Assembly: GCF_009792295.1 (NCBI RefSeq)
Contig: NZ_CP039934.1
Span: 1,446,501-1,510,500 of the forward strand
Origin: Myroides fluvii
GTDB taxonomy: Bacteria; Bacteroidota; Bacteroidia; Flavobacteriales; Flavobacteriaceae
Direction of reading: 5' to 3'
DNA: 64,000 bases
Below, one piece after another: positions 8,434-17,612 of the stretch; position 1 is the first letter of the stretch; every line of letters starts with the position of its first letter. The notes below the pieces were generated by a model. That model was not told where the DNA came from. It ran no database searches and saw nothing but the letters and a program-made list of their open reading frames with translations. The translations under genes were made by a program, and so were the position numbers.

Positions 8434-8652
8434 TTATTCTGTTTTAGAAGCGTCTTCTTTCGTTGTTTCTTTCTTAGATGTCTGTTGGGCATTTTCATCC
8501 TTAGTAGCATCTTTGAATTCTTTGATTCCTGTTCCTAATCCTTTCATCAATTCAGGAATTTTTTTACCACCAAATAACAACAAAATTAAGGCAACAATAA
8601 TGATAATTTGCCATGGTCCAACCATTCCTAAAAAAATATGTAATGAGTTCAT
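8434..8652 (-). CDS. tatA: Sec-independent translocase subunit TatA
   Basis: Pore-forming subunit of the twin-arginine translocase, 72 residues from the ATG at 8652. The frame stays open further upstream, but that extension lacks TatA features. The protein has a short periplasmic N-terminus, a transmembrane helix (GPWQIIIIVALILLLFGGKKIPEL), the conserved FGGKKIPEL hinge, an amphipathic helix (MKGLGTGIKEFKDA) and an acidic/lysine tail. tatC is not in the window. It is divergent from the M23 peptidase gene. Confidence 0.92.
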   Translation of the reverse strand: MNSLHIFLGMVGPWQIIIIVALILLLFGGKKIPELMKGLGTGIKEFKDATKDENAQQTSKKETTKEDASKTE

Positions 8653-8818
8653 ATTAATTTGTTTGAAGATTTTAATAAAAACAAATATAGGAAGAAAAAC
8701 CGATTCCGCTTCAGGTTCAATTCGATTATTTAACTTTTTGACCAATAATATTAACATTATGATGAGTTTAATATGTGAATAAAAGCAAAAAAGAGAAGAA
8801 GTCAACTTTTTTAATGTT

Positions 8819-8826
8819 TATATTTG
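8819..8826 (+). promoter_or_regulatory. -7 promoter element (TATATTTG) of the M23/GH3 operon
   Basis: Exact TAnnTTTG match, 19 nt before the ATG at 8846. Confidence 0.6.
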
Positions 8827-8845
8827 TGTAGAAAACAGCTGATTT

Positions 8846-9721
8846 ATGTCTAAGAAAGGACTTCAATGGAAAAAGTGGAAGAAAAGACTTCTTGATAAAT
8901 ATAGGGTAGTAGTGGTAAATGATCGCACATTTGAAGATGTGAGTTCGTTTAAGTTAAATCTCTTGAATGGGGTTGGTGCTGCGACGACTATGGTTTTTTT
9001 ATTACTCGTTTCCAATGTCATTTTATTGCTTGTAACACCATTAAAAGAATATATTCCAGGATATTCATCGGCTGAATTGAAACAAAAGGCGGTGGATTTG
9101 GCCTTGCAAGTAGATTCTCTCGAATCGGAAATCAAGAAAAATGAACATTATGTAGCGGCAGTGAAACGCGTGTTACTAGGGGATATCGAAATTACCTCAG
9201 CTAGTGTTGATTCTTTGATGAAAACGGAAACTCCACTCGATGCAATTGTGCATACTCAACCCAGTGAAAAAGATTTGGAATTGCGTGAATATGTCCGATT
9301 AGAGGATAAGTATAACATTTTTACCAATGCCGAAGCTAGAGTTAATACCGTACTTTTTGCACCGATTGAAGGAACAATAGTCCGCAAATACGATCCGAAA
9401 TCTACTCATTTTGGCCTTGATTTTACCGCTGCTAAAAATGCGATGGTGAAATCGGTAGCTAAGGGAACGGTTATTTTTATTGACTGGACAATTAATGATG
9501 GTTATACTGTAATTGTATTGCATGAAGAGGGGGTTAGTTCTGTTTACAAGCACTTGTCTTCGCTGACAAAAAGTAGGTACGAAACAGTACAAGCAGGCGA
9601 TGTATTAGGATTGTATAATCAGGAAGAAGTCAAAGCAAAAATGAGCCAACCTTATCTGCATTTCGAATTGTGGAAAGATAACTATCCCTTAGATCCTACT
9701 TTATTTATTGATTTAGAATAA
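8846..9721 (+). CDS. M23-family peptidase, membrane-anchored
   Basis: A 291-residue envelope protein. The basic cytoplasmic N-terminus is followed by a transmembrane segment (about 40-64), a short coiled-coil-like stretch (75-110) and a C-terminal M23 (LytM) domain. Zinc ligands are visible as H188 and D192 (HFGLD) and H272. H236 (YKHLS) corresponds to one catalytic histidine. The usual HxH reads Y270-L-H272, so the second catalytic histidine is replaced by Tyr. That could weaken hydrolysis or make the protein a regulator of other cell-wall hydrolases. The GH3 gene follows after 5 nt in the same operon. Confidence 0.88.
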   Translation: MSKKGLQWKKWKKRLLDKYRVVVVNDRTFEDVSSFKLNLLNGVGAATTMVFLLLVSNVILLLVTPLKEYIPGYSSAELKQKAVDLALQVDSLESEIKKNEHYVAAVKRVLLGDIEITSASVDSLMKTETPLDAIVHTQPSEKDLELREYVRLEDKYNIFTNAEARVNTVLFAPIEGTIVRKYDPKSTHFGLDFTAAKNAMVKSVAKGTVIFIDWTINDGYTVIVLHEEGVSSVYKHLSSLTKSRYETVQAGDVLGLYNQEEVKAKMSQPYLHFELWKDNYPLDPTLFIDLE

Positions 9722-9726
9722 AAATT

Positions 9727-11214
9727 ATGTCTATAAAATCTTTTGGAGCGAAGATATTTGCTTCGATTATTCACAAGAAAACACAAAAATGGCTCAAGAA
9801 TCCAGCGCAAACTCAAGCGAGGGTTTTAGCTGGTTTAATCGAACAAGCCAAGCATACTGCTTTTGGAAAGGATCACGATTTTACAGTGATCACCAATGCG
9901 AAAATGTTTGCTCAACACGTACCTATTCGCGATTATGAAGGATTAAAACCCTATGTAGACCGCGTGGTAAAAGGGGAAGAAGATGTGCTGTGGAAAGGGA
10001 AACCGCTTTATTTTGCTAAAACTTCAGGAACGACATCGGGAGCAAAATATATTCCCTTGACAAAAGAGTCGATGCCCTATCATATTGAAGCAGCCCGAAA
10101 TGCTATTTTAGCCTATGTACATGAAACAGGTATTGCTGATTTCGTAGAGGGGAAAATGATTTTTTTACAAGGTAGTCCTATTTTAGAGCAAAAGAATGGA
10201 ATTAACTTAGGTCGACTATCAGGTATTGTAGCGCATTATGTTCCTGCTTATTTGCAAAAGAATAGATTGCCAAGTTGGGAAACAAATTGCATCGAGGATT
10301 GGGAAGCAAAAGTGGATGCCATTGTTGAAGAAACAGTGAACGAAAATATGACGGTAATTTCCGGAATTCCAAGTTGGGTACAAATGTATTTTGAACGTCT
10401 GAAAGCGAGAGAGGGCAAGGGAGTAGGAGAGATCTTTAAGAAGTTTAACTTATTTATCTATGGGGGAGTTAATTATGAGCCATATCGCGCTAAATTCGAA
10501 CAATTAATTGGAAGAAAGGTTCCTTCTATTGAGTTGTTCCCCGCTTCAGAAGGATTCTTTGCTTATCAAGATTCGCAAAGAGAAAAGGGATTGTTGTTGT
10601 TGTTGAATGCTGGTATTTTTTACGAATTCATCAAGGTAGAAGAATTCCTGGCGGATAGTCCTCGAAGATATACCATTGGAGAGGTGGAATTGGGGATTAA
10701 TTATGTTCTGATTATTTCAACTAATGCGGGATTGTGGGGATATAATATTGGAGACACGGTTCAATTTGTCAGTTTAAAACCGCATCGCATTGTTGTTTCA
10801 GGACGAATCAAGCATTTTATTTCCGCTTTTGGTGAACATGTGATTGGAAAGGAAGTAGAAACAGCACTACAACAAGCGATGGAGGGTACAGGAGTACAAG
10901 TGAATGAATTTACAGTAGCGCCTCAAATTACTCCTATGGAAGGATTGCCTTATCACGAGTGGTTTATTGAATTTGGTCAAGAACCAGAGGACATGGATAC
11001 CTTTGCCTTGCGCATTGACGATGCCTTGCGCAAACAAAATGTGTATTATGACGATTTGATTGTCGGGAAAGTACTGCGCAACTTGGTCATTCGATCAGTC
11101 GAAAAAAATGGCTTTCAAGCGTATATGAAACGCATAGGAAAGTTAGGAGGACAAAATAAATTGCCAAGATTGAGCAATGATCGAATCATTGTTGATCAAT
11201 TAAAGATAGAATAA
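9727..11214 (+). CDS. GH3 family acyl-adenylating protein
   Basis: A 495-residue member of the GH3 family, which in plants conjugates amino acids to auxin or jasmonate by acyl-adenylate chemistry. Bacterial members are widespread in Bacteroidota with unknown substrates. The phosphate loop KTSGTTSGAKYIP begins at K98, and the family pattern FPASEGFFAYQ is also present. It lies 5 nt after the M23 peptidase and 23 nt before the DUF6909-like gene. That suggests an envelope or lipid role, which is inference. Confidence 0.9.
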   Translation: MSIKSFGAKIFASIIHKKTQKWLKNPAQTQARVLAGLIEQAKHTAFGKDHDFTVITNAKMFAQHVPIRDYEGLKPYVDRVVKGEEDVLWKGKPLYFAKTSGTTSGAKYIPLTKESMPYHIEAARNAILAYVHETGIADFVEGKMIFLQGSPILEQKNGINLGRLSGIVAHYVPAYLQKNRLPSWETNCIEDWEAKVDAIVEETVNENMTVISGIPSWVQMYFERLKAREGKGVGEIFKKFNLFIYGGVNYEPYRAKFEQLIGRKVPSIELFPASEGFFAYQDSQREKGLLLLLNAGIFYEFIKVEEFLADSPRRYTIGEVELGINYVLIISTNAGLWGYNIGDTVQFVSLKPHRIVVSGRIKHFISAFGEHVIGKEVETALQQAMEGTGVQVNEFTVAPQITPMEGLPYHEWFIEFGQEPEDMDTFALRIDDALRKQNVYYDDLIVGKVLRNLVIRSVEKNGFQAYMKRIGKLGGQNKLPRLSNDRIIVDQLKIE

Positions 11215-11237
11215 GTAGGAAATAAAAATGGAAGACT

Positions 11238-12917
11238 ATGAGAGAGATTAAAAATATTTCAAGAACACGCGCACAAGTATCTTCAGCTGCTATTGAGCGC
11301 ATTTACATTACCATGCGCCATTTGTTTAACCGAGGGTTTTACAAACCCATGGGGGTGTCGGGAGATACGCTTAGAGAAGCATTATTAGAGTTGCGCCCTG
11401 AAATATATGGCACAATTGCAGAGGAAAAAGTTGAATTAGATGGATTACTCTATGTAATTGAACGCCTTCCGATCGGAATTGAAGAATGTAGATATATTAA
11501 TTTAACCTCAGATGAAGGGTATTCTTTTTCGCATTTTCAGGCGTTAGTTCCTCCGAAAAGAAGACGAAACTGTTACCGAATTGATGAGGAGCAAATGAAT
11601 ATTGAAATCACAAGAGGACGTTCAGATATTTATGACGTTTTAACGCATTTGACTTTCATCTTTATCGAATCACATAAAATTAAAAATAGAGTTTTAATTG
11701 ATGAAGAGGGACATGTGACACGTGATTGGAAAAAAATTGAATTAGCAGCCAAGCAAACAGAAGCATTAGAGCTACAAGAGAAAGAAGTGACGATGTCTCA
11801 TTTGGCTAACGTGTTAGGTCGATCATTTGCCGAAGTTTTAGCGGTGTACGAAAAATTTGCTATTCCCGAAAATCCGGATCGCTTCTTGGATGTGATTTAT
11901 TGGTTGGGCAAACTAGCCATTGAGGAAGAAGTGGACAATAACAAGCGAACGATTACGTTTAGCCCTTTGTTGCGCGAGCGATTAGGACATCATATTTACG
12001 GTGAAATCTGGTCGAACCGAATCAAAGAGGTTTTGGTAGAAAAAGGATTGTTAGAGCGACCTATTCACATCATTAGTGCGAATATGCACAGCGTGATGAA
12101 CTCTATTTTTGCACCTTATGTCATGCAGGGAGAAATCGAAGTTTCTGAGGAAGTAGAGATTTATGAGGAATTGAGTAAACCCGAAAACAAAGCGCTACGC
12201 AATTTAGTGAGAGAGCGTGCAGAGAAAGAGGGAATGGTTTTCTTATCGGATGATTCTGGTACGAATATCGATGTGCAAATTTTTGATACAGCCCAAATTA
12301 AGTTTGAGCAAACGAATTTCAAAGGAGCTAACTTTGAGAAAGAACACCCCGTAATTATTGTGATGGATTATGCTTTCGGAGAACAAGCCTATGAAACTAT
12401 TGATGAATTGTTGAAGCCCTATAAGAAACAAATTCGCTTAAATGTAGAGTCTGTTTCGATTATGGGAAAAGCGGGTATTTTAGAAGGAGGAAAAGGCGAT
12501 ATTATGATTCCTTTTGCCCATATTAACGAAGGAACAGGAGATAACTATCCCTTTGATAATGAATTAACGGTAGATCTATTTGAAAATCAAGGCATTCCAG
12601 TGGTTGGCGGTACGATGGTTACCGTATTGGGAACTTCTTTACAAAACAAAGACTTATTGAAGTTTTTTCACGATTCTACTTGGGGGGTAATTGGACTAGA
12701 GATGGAAGGAGCTCATTATCAAAAAGCCATTCAATCAGCCTCTAGAATTCGAAAAAGCATCAATCCAGAAGTAAAAGTAAGATATGCATATTATGCCTCT
12801 GATAACCCACTAGAAACGGGAAGTACTTTGGCTTCAGGAGGATTGGGAACTACGGGAGTGAAACCAACGTATTTGATTACCATAAAAATACTAGAACAAA
12901 TTTTCAATAGTAACTAA
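11238..12917 (+). CDS. Conserved flavobacterial protein (DUF6909-like) with nucleoside-phosphorylase-like C-terminus
   Basis: A 559-residue soluble protein matching, from memory, the flavobacterial DUF6909 family. The N-terminal 300 residues are helical and unassigned. The C-terminal third resembles the nucleoside phosphorylase/hydrolase fold: a glycine-rich segment with GDIMIPFAHINEGTG (about 420) and the motif LEMEGAHY (about 486-493), like the EME(G/A)A motif that binds ribose in MTA/SAH nucleosidases and phosphorylases. It ends the M23-GH3 operon before a terminator. Enzymatic activity is inference. Confidence 0.7.
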   Translation: MREIKNISRTRAQVSSAAIERIYITMRHLFNRGFYKPMGVSGDTLREALLELRPEIYGTIAEEKVELDGLLYVIERLPIGIEECRYINLTSDEGYSFSHFQALVPPKRRRNCYRIDEEQMNIEITRGRSDIYDVLTHLTFIFIESHKIKNRVLIDEEGHVTRDWKKIELAAKQTEALELQEKEVTMSHLANVLGRSFAEVLAVYEKFAIPENPDRFLDVIYWLGKLAIEEEVDNNKRTITFSPLLRERLGHHIYGEIWSNRIKEVLVEKGLLERPIHIISANMHSVMNSIFAPYVMQGEIEVSEEVEIYEELSKPENKALRNLVRERAEKEGMVFLSDDSGTNIDVQIFDTAQIKFEQTNFKGANFEKEHPVIIVMDYAFGEQAYETIDELLKPYKKQIRLNVESVSIMGKAGILEGGKGDIMIPFAHINEGTGDNYPFDNELTVDLFENQGIPVVGGTMVTVLGTSLQNKDLLKFFHDSTWGVIGLEMEGAHYQKAIQSASRIRKSINPEVKVRYAYYASDNPLETGSTLASGGLGTTGVKPTYLITIKILEQIFNSN

Positions 12918-12936
12918 ATTGAAAGAGATAATACAC

Positions 12937-12967
12937 AACCACTTTATGCAAATAGAGTGGTTTTTTT
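12937..12967 (+). terminator. Terminator after the DUF6909-like gene
   Basis: Stem ACCACTTTAT/ATAGAGTGGT around a GCAA loop (one G-U pair) followed by a T run. It separates the M23-GH3 operon from the polysaccharide locus. Confidence 0.8.
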
Positions 12968-13044
12968 GTGACTATATGCGATGAATAATTGTGAATTAAG
13001 TAGTAGTTTTATGAACTTATAATTAAATCACTGAAAATACTAGG

Positions 13045-13941
13045 ATGAAAAGCAAGGACAAAAATGAAAATGATCTAAGCTTATTTGATTTAGGTCACTT
13101 TGTAGCGCATAATGTTTTTAAAATTTTAAACTATTTAAAAAAAAATGGAATTTATCTTGGGATAATAGTTGCTCTAGGTTTTGGGGCGGGTTATTATTTA
13201 GATAAGAAGCAGCGTGATAAAGCTCAATCCGGCCAAACTATTGTAGAAAACAATCAGCTTATAATAAAGAAACAATCCGTTGTGGTATTTAATTATAACT
13301 CAATTTCCGCAGTGAGAGAATGGGTGGATCAATTTTTGCAAGATGACAAATGGAAAGAAGCGGGGTTAAAAGAGGTACATATTGAAGGTGTAAAGGAAGG
13401 GGCTACACTGCATCTTGAAAAAGATTTGCTCTTTGGGGAGGAGAATCAAAGCGAAACTGAATTGATTTCTAATGGGTTTCATTACTATACGTTTGAAGTT
13501 ATAGCAGAGCATAAATTTGACTTTCAGCTATTTTGGAAGGAGTTATCTCAAAAAATAGATAAGACCCCTTATTTCGCTAAACAAAGAGATCAACATCATG
13601 CCTTTTTGGAGCATCGACAAGTAGAAATTACTAATAGCCTTAAAAAACTAGAAACTCTTTTTGAAAGAGAAACCATTGCTCCGGAGGCTTTAATTGCTGT
13701 AATTAACACCAAAAAAATATTGGGAGAGGAGTTAATGAACGTTCAAAGAGAAGCGCTTGAAACAGAAACTATTTTGTACGAAGTCTATGAGATGAATATA
13801 ACAGATAAGTTTACGGACGATGCGAACTATAATCCCACTAAGATATATCTTAAGAAAATTCAATTTCCACTTGTAGGATTGGTTTTATTTTTTCTAATAC
13901 AATGGATTTGGGTTATCAATAGAAAATATACTAAAAAATAG
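13045..13941 (+). CDS. Wzz-like polysaccharide chain-length determinant
   Basis: A 298-residue inner-membrane protein with one hydrophobic segment near the N-terminus (about 35-53), one near the C-terminus (about 273-291) and a charged helical periplasmic region between. This is the topology of Wzz/PCP co-polymerases. Sequence conservation to known Wzz is weak, and no proline-rich motif is obvious before the second membrane span. It opens the polysaccharide locus, 8 nt ahead of rmlC, as Wzz genes often do. The call rests on topology and context. Confidence 0.68.
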   Translation: MKSKDKNENDLSLFDLGHFVAHNVFKILNYLKKNGIYLGIIVALGFGAGYYLDKKQRDKAQSGQTIVENNQLIIKKQSVVVFNYNSISAVREWVDQFLQDDKWKEAGLKEVHIEGVKEGATLHLEKDLLFGEENQSETELISNGFHYYTFEVIAEHKFDFQLFWKELSQKIDKTPYFAKQRDQHHAFLEHRQVEITNSLKKLETLFERETIAPEALIAVINTKKILGEELMNVQREALETETILYEVYEMNITDKFTDDANYNPTKIYLKKIQFPLVGLVLFFLIQWIWVINRKYTKK

Positions 13942-13949
13942 TTGCTAAT

Positions 13950-14498
13950 ATGGAGGTAAAAACGACAGCTTTACTCGGTTGTTTTATTATAGAACCCAAG
14001 GTATTCACAGATAGTAGAGGTTATTTTTTTGAAAGTTTCAATCAAGGTGTATTTGAAGCGATAACAGGGGTTACGGTAAACTTTGTACAAGATAATCAGT
14101 CGTATTCAAAAAGGGGAACGTTAAGAGGCTTACACTTTCAGGAAGGCCCATTTCAACAAGCTAAATTAGTTCGCGTTATTCAAGGTGAAGTATTGGATAT
14201 TATTGTTGACTTAAGGAAAGATTCGTCAACCTATGGACAGCATTTAGCAATTGTGTTAAACGACAAAGAGCATAAACAGTTATTTGTGCCTAAAGGTTTT
14301 GCTCATGGATTTTTGGTTCTCAGTGAAACAGCTATTTTCGCCTATAAGTGTGATAATTATTATAATAAAGAAGCAGAAGGAGGCATGCTGTATAATGATC
14401 CTGCATTAGCGATAGCATGGCCCAAATTAGATCAATCGTATATTATTTCAGAAAAAGATTTAGTACTTCCTCCTTTTAACGCTATTAATCCTCTATGA
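13950..14498 (+). CDS. rfbC: dTDP-4-dehydrorhamnose 3,5-epimerase
   Basis: RmlC of the dTDP-L-rhamnose pathway, 182 residues, full length. It shows FKESFNQ-like DSRGYFFESFN, the QDNQSYSKRGTLRGLHFQ region with the active-site His and Arg, and FVPKGFAHGFLVLSE in the cupin core. It overlaps rfbD by 4 nt. The first two pathway genes (rmlA, rmlB) are not in this window and must lie elsewhere if the sugar is made. A dTDP-6-deoxy-hexose epimerase of different specificity is possible. Confidence 0.92.
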   Translation: MEVKTTALLGCFIIEPKVFTDSRGYFFESFNQGVFEAITGVTVNFVQDNQSYSKRGTLRGLHFQEGPFQQAKLVRVIQGEVLDIIVDLRKDSSTYGQHLAIVLNDKEHKQLFVPKGFAHGFLVLSETAIFAYKCDNYYNKEAEGGMLYNDPALAIAWPKLDQSYIISEKDLVLPPFNAINPL

Positions 14499-15265
14499 TA
14501 CACGTTCTTGTAACTGGAGCAAATGGCCAAATGGGACAGGCTTTGCAATCCATCGGACATCAATTCCCAACTATTCGTTTTGTGTTTTTATCAAAGCAGG
14601 ACTTGGATATTCTGAATATAGCAAGTTGTTTGGCCGTTTTTGAGATACATCAGCCTACTATTTGTATTAATTTTGCGGCATATACCAATGTAGAAAAAGC
14701 AGAGGAGGAATGCGAATTAGCCTACCAAGTAAATGCTGAAGCATGTAAAAATCTAGCAGAAGCCTGTTTAACGTACGATGTGACGTTACTCCACATTTCT
14801 ACTGACTTTGTATTTGATGGTGAAAAAACAGAACCTTATACTGTAACAGATAGCCCTAATCCAATTAATGTGTATGGGGCATCTAAATTGAAAGGGGAAC
14901 AGTATATTCAAGCGATGATGGAGAAATACTATATTGTTCGAACATCTTGGGTGTATTCTGAATTTGGGCATAATTTTCGCAATACGATGCTGAAATTAGC
15001 GGAAACTAACTCAGAAATTAATGTAGTTGATGATCAAATAGGATGCCCTACACAAGCCCTAGAGGTAGTTCACTTTGTTGTGCAGTTAATCTTAGATAAT
15101 GAAGCATTTGGCTTGTATCATTATCGCGGTGAAAGATGTTGTTCCTGGTATGATTTTGCGCTTTCTATTTTTGAAAAAGAAAAAATTAAGATACAAGTTA
15201 ATCGCATAAGCTCAAAAGACTATTTAAGTAAGGCGAAAAGACCAAAGTATAGTGTGTTAGGATGA
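14495..15265 (+). CDS. rfbD: dTDP-4-dehydrorhamnose reductase, C-terminally short
   Basis: RmlD-type short-chain reductase giving dTDP-L-rhamnose. The Rossmann GANGQMGQ is at 8-15, and NFAAYTNVEKAE, STDFVFDG and YGASKLKGE (the YxxxK pair) follow. The protein has 256 residues and stops at RPKYSVLG, whereas family members usually continue 25-35 residues past this point with a final helical segment. Only 13 nt separate its stop from the wzx start, so the missing part is absent from the locus. Deleting one G near 15260 would read through into SVLDE, but then runs into the wzx start. Activity is uncertain. Confidence 0.85.
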   Translation: MIHVLVTGANGQMGQALQSIGHQFPTIRFVFLSKQDLDILNIASCLAVFEIHQPTICINFAAYTNVEKAEEECELAYQVNAEACKNLAEACLTYDVTLLHISTDFVFDGEKTEPYTVTDSPNPINVYGASKLKGEQYIQAMMEKYYIVRTSWVYSEFGHNFRNTMLKLAETNSEINVVDDQIGCPTQALEVVHFVVQLILDNEAFGLYHYRGERCCSWYDFALSIFEKEKIKIQVNRISSKDYLSKAKRPKYSVLG

Positions 15266-15278
15266 AATACTTTTTATT

Positions 15279-16544
15279 ATGAATCGGTTGAAGTTATTTT
15301 TAAAAGAAAAGAATTTTAAAGTTTTAGTAGGTAATTTTTTATCCTTAACAGTACTTCAAGTTTTAAATATTCTTTTGCCTTTTTTGACAATTCCTTATTT
15401 GTTTCGAGTAGTAGGAGTTGAGAAATTTGGATTAATAAGTTTTGCTTTAGCTTTTGTTACTTTCTTTCAAATCGTAATCGAATATGGTTTTAATACCATT
15501 TCAACACGTGATATTTCTATTGTATCTCACGATAAGAAAGCGGTGCAACAAACCTTTAATGAAGTACTCTCCACCAAACTTTTTTTACTTACGATCTTAA
15601 CACTTGTGTTTGTAATGGTCATCTTCGGAATTCCAAAATTTCGAGCAGATATACTTGTTTACTTATTTACCTATATTATGGTAATTGGCCAAGTATTATT
15701 TCCTATATGGCTCTTTCAAGGGTTGCAACAAATGAAATACATAACGTATATCAACGTAGTATTTAAAACATTGTGTACGCTTTTGATTTTCGTTTTAGTT
15801 AAACATGAAAGTCAGTATTATTATGCTCCATTATTAACTTCTCTCGGCTTTGTATTAAGTGGTATTGCTTCGTTGTGGGTGGTTAAAAAGAAATTCGATA
15901 TTCATTTTTCATTTTGTACGTTTGAACAAGTAAAAACTCAACTTAATAAAGCGAGATATTTATTCTTATCAGAATTTCAAATTGCCTTAATTGCCAATGC
16001 GAATGTATTGATTATCGGTTTTTTATTAAATGCTACGGCAGTAGGGTATTATGCTACGGCAGAAAAAGTAATTCGCGCCGTTTCTAATCTGCAAGCACCG
16101 ATTATTAATGCTTTTTATCCGTATATCTCTAAATTAATGCAAGAGAATAAAATGAAAGCGAATCAATATATTAAAAAGTTGGTTAAATATGGTGGTTTGG
16201 TTGATGTTTTGGGACTTATTGTGCTATTTATTTTGTCAGAATTCATCTTTAAACTTCTGTTTGGCGATCAAACAGAGGAGAGTATTTTAGTGTTTCGTAT
16301 TATGATAGCATTTCCTTTGTTGTCTTTTGTAGATCAATTATTTGGTAAACTTGTACTACTCACAAATAACAAGGAAAACTTATTTTTTAAGATTTTCTTT
16401 TATACTTCTATTGTAAGTGTTGTCTTGTGCGTGGGGTTAACGTATAGTTTTGGTTTCGTTGGTACAGCAATCGCAAGTACAATTGCTCAGCTCATATTAG
16501 CATTGGGGATGTGGTATTATGCTAGACCCTATTTAAATTCGTGA
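15279..16544 (+). CDS. wzx: Wzx-type lipid-linked oligosaccharide flippase
   Basis: A 421-residue polytopic membrane protein with about 12 hydrophobic spans, of the polysaccharide transporter/MATE-like family. The N-terminus FLSLTVLQVLNILLPFLTIPYL and the VVGVEKFGLISFA motif are typical of RfbX/Wzx. It would flip undecaprenyl-linked repeat units across the inner membrane. It is followed after 2 nt by a glycosyltransferase. Substrate specificity cannot be read. Confidence 0.9.
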   Translation: MNRLKLFLKEKNFKVLVGNFLSLTVLQVLNILLPFLTIPYLFRVVGVEKFGLISFALAFVTFFQIVIEYGFNTISTRDISIVSHDKKAVQQTFNEVLSTKLFLLTILTLVFVMVIFGIPKFRADILVYLFTYIMVIGQVLFPIWLFQGLQQMKYITYINVVFKTLCTLLIFVLVKHESQYYYAPLLTSLGFVLSGIASLWVVKKKFDIHFSFCTFEQVKTQLNKARYLFLSEFQIALIANANVLIIGFLLNATAVGYYATAEKVIRAVSNLQAPIINAFYPYISKLMQENKMKANQYIKKLVKYGGLVDVLGLIVLFILSEFIFKLLFGDQTEESILVFRIMIAFPLLSFVDQLFGKLVLLTNNKENLFFKIFFYTSIVSVVLCVGLTYSFGFVGTAIASTIAQLILALGMWYYARPYLNS

Positions 16545-16546
16545 TT

Positions 16547-17605
16547 ATGGCACCTAAAGTAAGTATTATAGTTCCGGTATACAATGGAGAAAAGTTCATT
16601 AAAAGAACGTTAGCATCCATTTTAGATCAGTGTTTATCATCAATTGAAGTTATAGTAATCAATGATGGTTCAACGGATCGAACACTTGAGGAAATCGCTA
16701 CGCTAAAAGATCAGCGTTTACGTGTTATTTCAAAAGTAAATCAAGGTGTTAGTTCCGCTCGTAATTTGGGGATTAAAGAAGCTACTGGAGCCTATATTGG
16801 TTTTGTTGATGCGGATGATCGTATTGCAAAAGAATTGTATGAGGAATTATACAACGCTTCAGTAGAAAAAAAGGTAGATGTCGTAGTTAGCGGGCTTTTA
16901 ATTGAAAAAAACGGCGCATTTATTCATAAAGAATCGCTCTTACAACCAAACAAGATCTATTCAAACGCAGATTTTAAAAACGAAGTTTTAGTTCGCTATT
17001 TATCAGTAGAAAACTTAGATCTCTTGTCTGTAGTTAATAAGATTTATAAAAGAAGCTTTCTGCTTAAGTATTCTATTTTATTTGATGAAACACTTGCCTT
17101 AGAAGAAGATGGGATGTTTAATCTGGCTGTTTACACCCAGATGGATACGCTGTTAGGTATTCCTTATCAGGGGTATTATTATTTAGAGAATGCTTCAAGT
17201 GCTACACGAGATTTTGTAAACAATGATATAATCGATAGGCTTGTTCAGAAATTCAACTACGACTATCCAGAAAGTATTCAACAAGGGTTTAGTCATGCTG
17301 AAATTAGGTCGTTTAAATCATCACGATTGATTTATAGTATTTGTTTTATCCTTTTTAGCTTATCCAAGTATAAGATGTCCAGAAAGGATAAAAATAAGTT
17401 TATTGATACGATAATGAATGAACCTGTTGTTCTGTTGGCCGCTCAAAATCTCAATGCACATTATGTTAGGCAAAGCTCAAAATTTGAACGAGTTATCGCA
17501 TCGTTTATCAAACAAGATAGAAGGTTTATGATCAAAGCATTGGTTGCCGTATTGACGATCATTCAAAAAATGAAATTGATGGATTTAATCAGAAAATTAA
17601 ATTAA
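16547..17605 (+). CDS. Family 2 glycosyltransferase
   Basis: A 352-residue GT-A fold enzyme. The start is placed at the ATG at 16547, since the GTG at 16541 overlaps the wzx stop. It has the N-terminal VSIIVPVYNGEKF, INDGSTDRT (nucleotide binding), and FVDADD (DXD-type metal site). The C-terminal region carries LALEEDGMFNL, similar to the general-base ED motif of GT2 enzymes. It is likely to add one sugar to the lipid-linked repeat unit on the cytoplasmic face. Confidence 0.88.
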   Translation: MAPKVSIIVPVYNGEKFIKRTLASILDQCLSSIEVIVINDGSTDRTLEEIATLKDQRLRVISKVNQGVSSARNLGIKEATGAYIGFVDADDRIAKELYEELYNASVEKKVDVVVSGLLIEKNGAFIHKESLLQPNKIYSNADFKNEVLVRYLSVENLDLLSVVNKIYKRSFLLKYSILFDETLALEEDGMFNLAVYTQMDTLLGIPYQGYYYLENASSATRDFVNNDIIDRLVQKFNYDYPESIQQGFSHAEIRSFKSSRLIYSICFILFSLSKYKMSRKDKNKFIDTIMNEPVVLLAAQNLNAHYVRQSSKFERVIASFIKQDRRFMIKALVAVLTIIQKMKLMDLIRKLN

Positions 17606-17612
17606 GTTGCCG

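Noticed and set aside
8429..8782. 117-codon plus-strand frame over tatA
   Set aside because: It is the antisense of tatA, whose TatA motifs (FGGKKIPEL) are clear on the minus strand.
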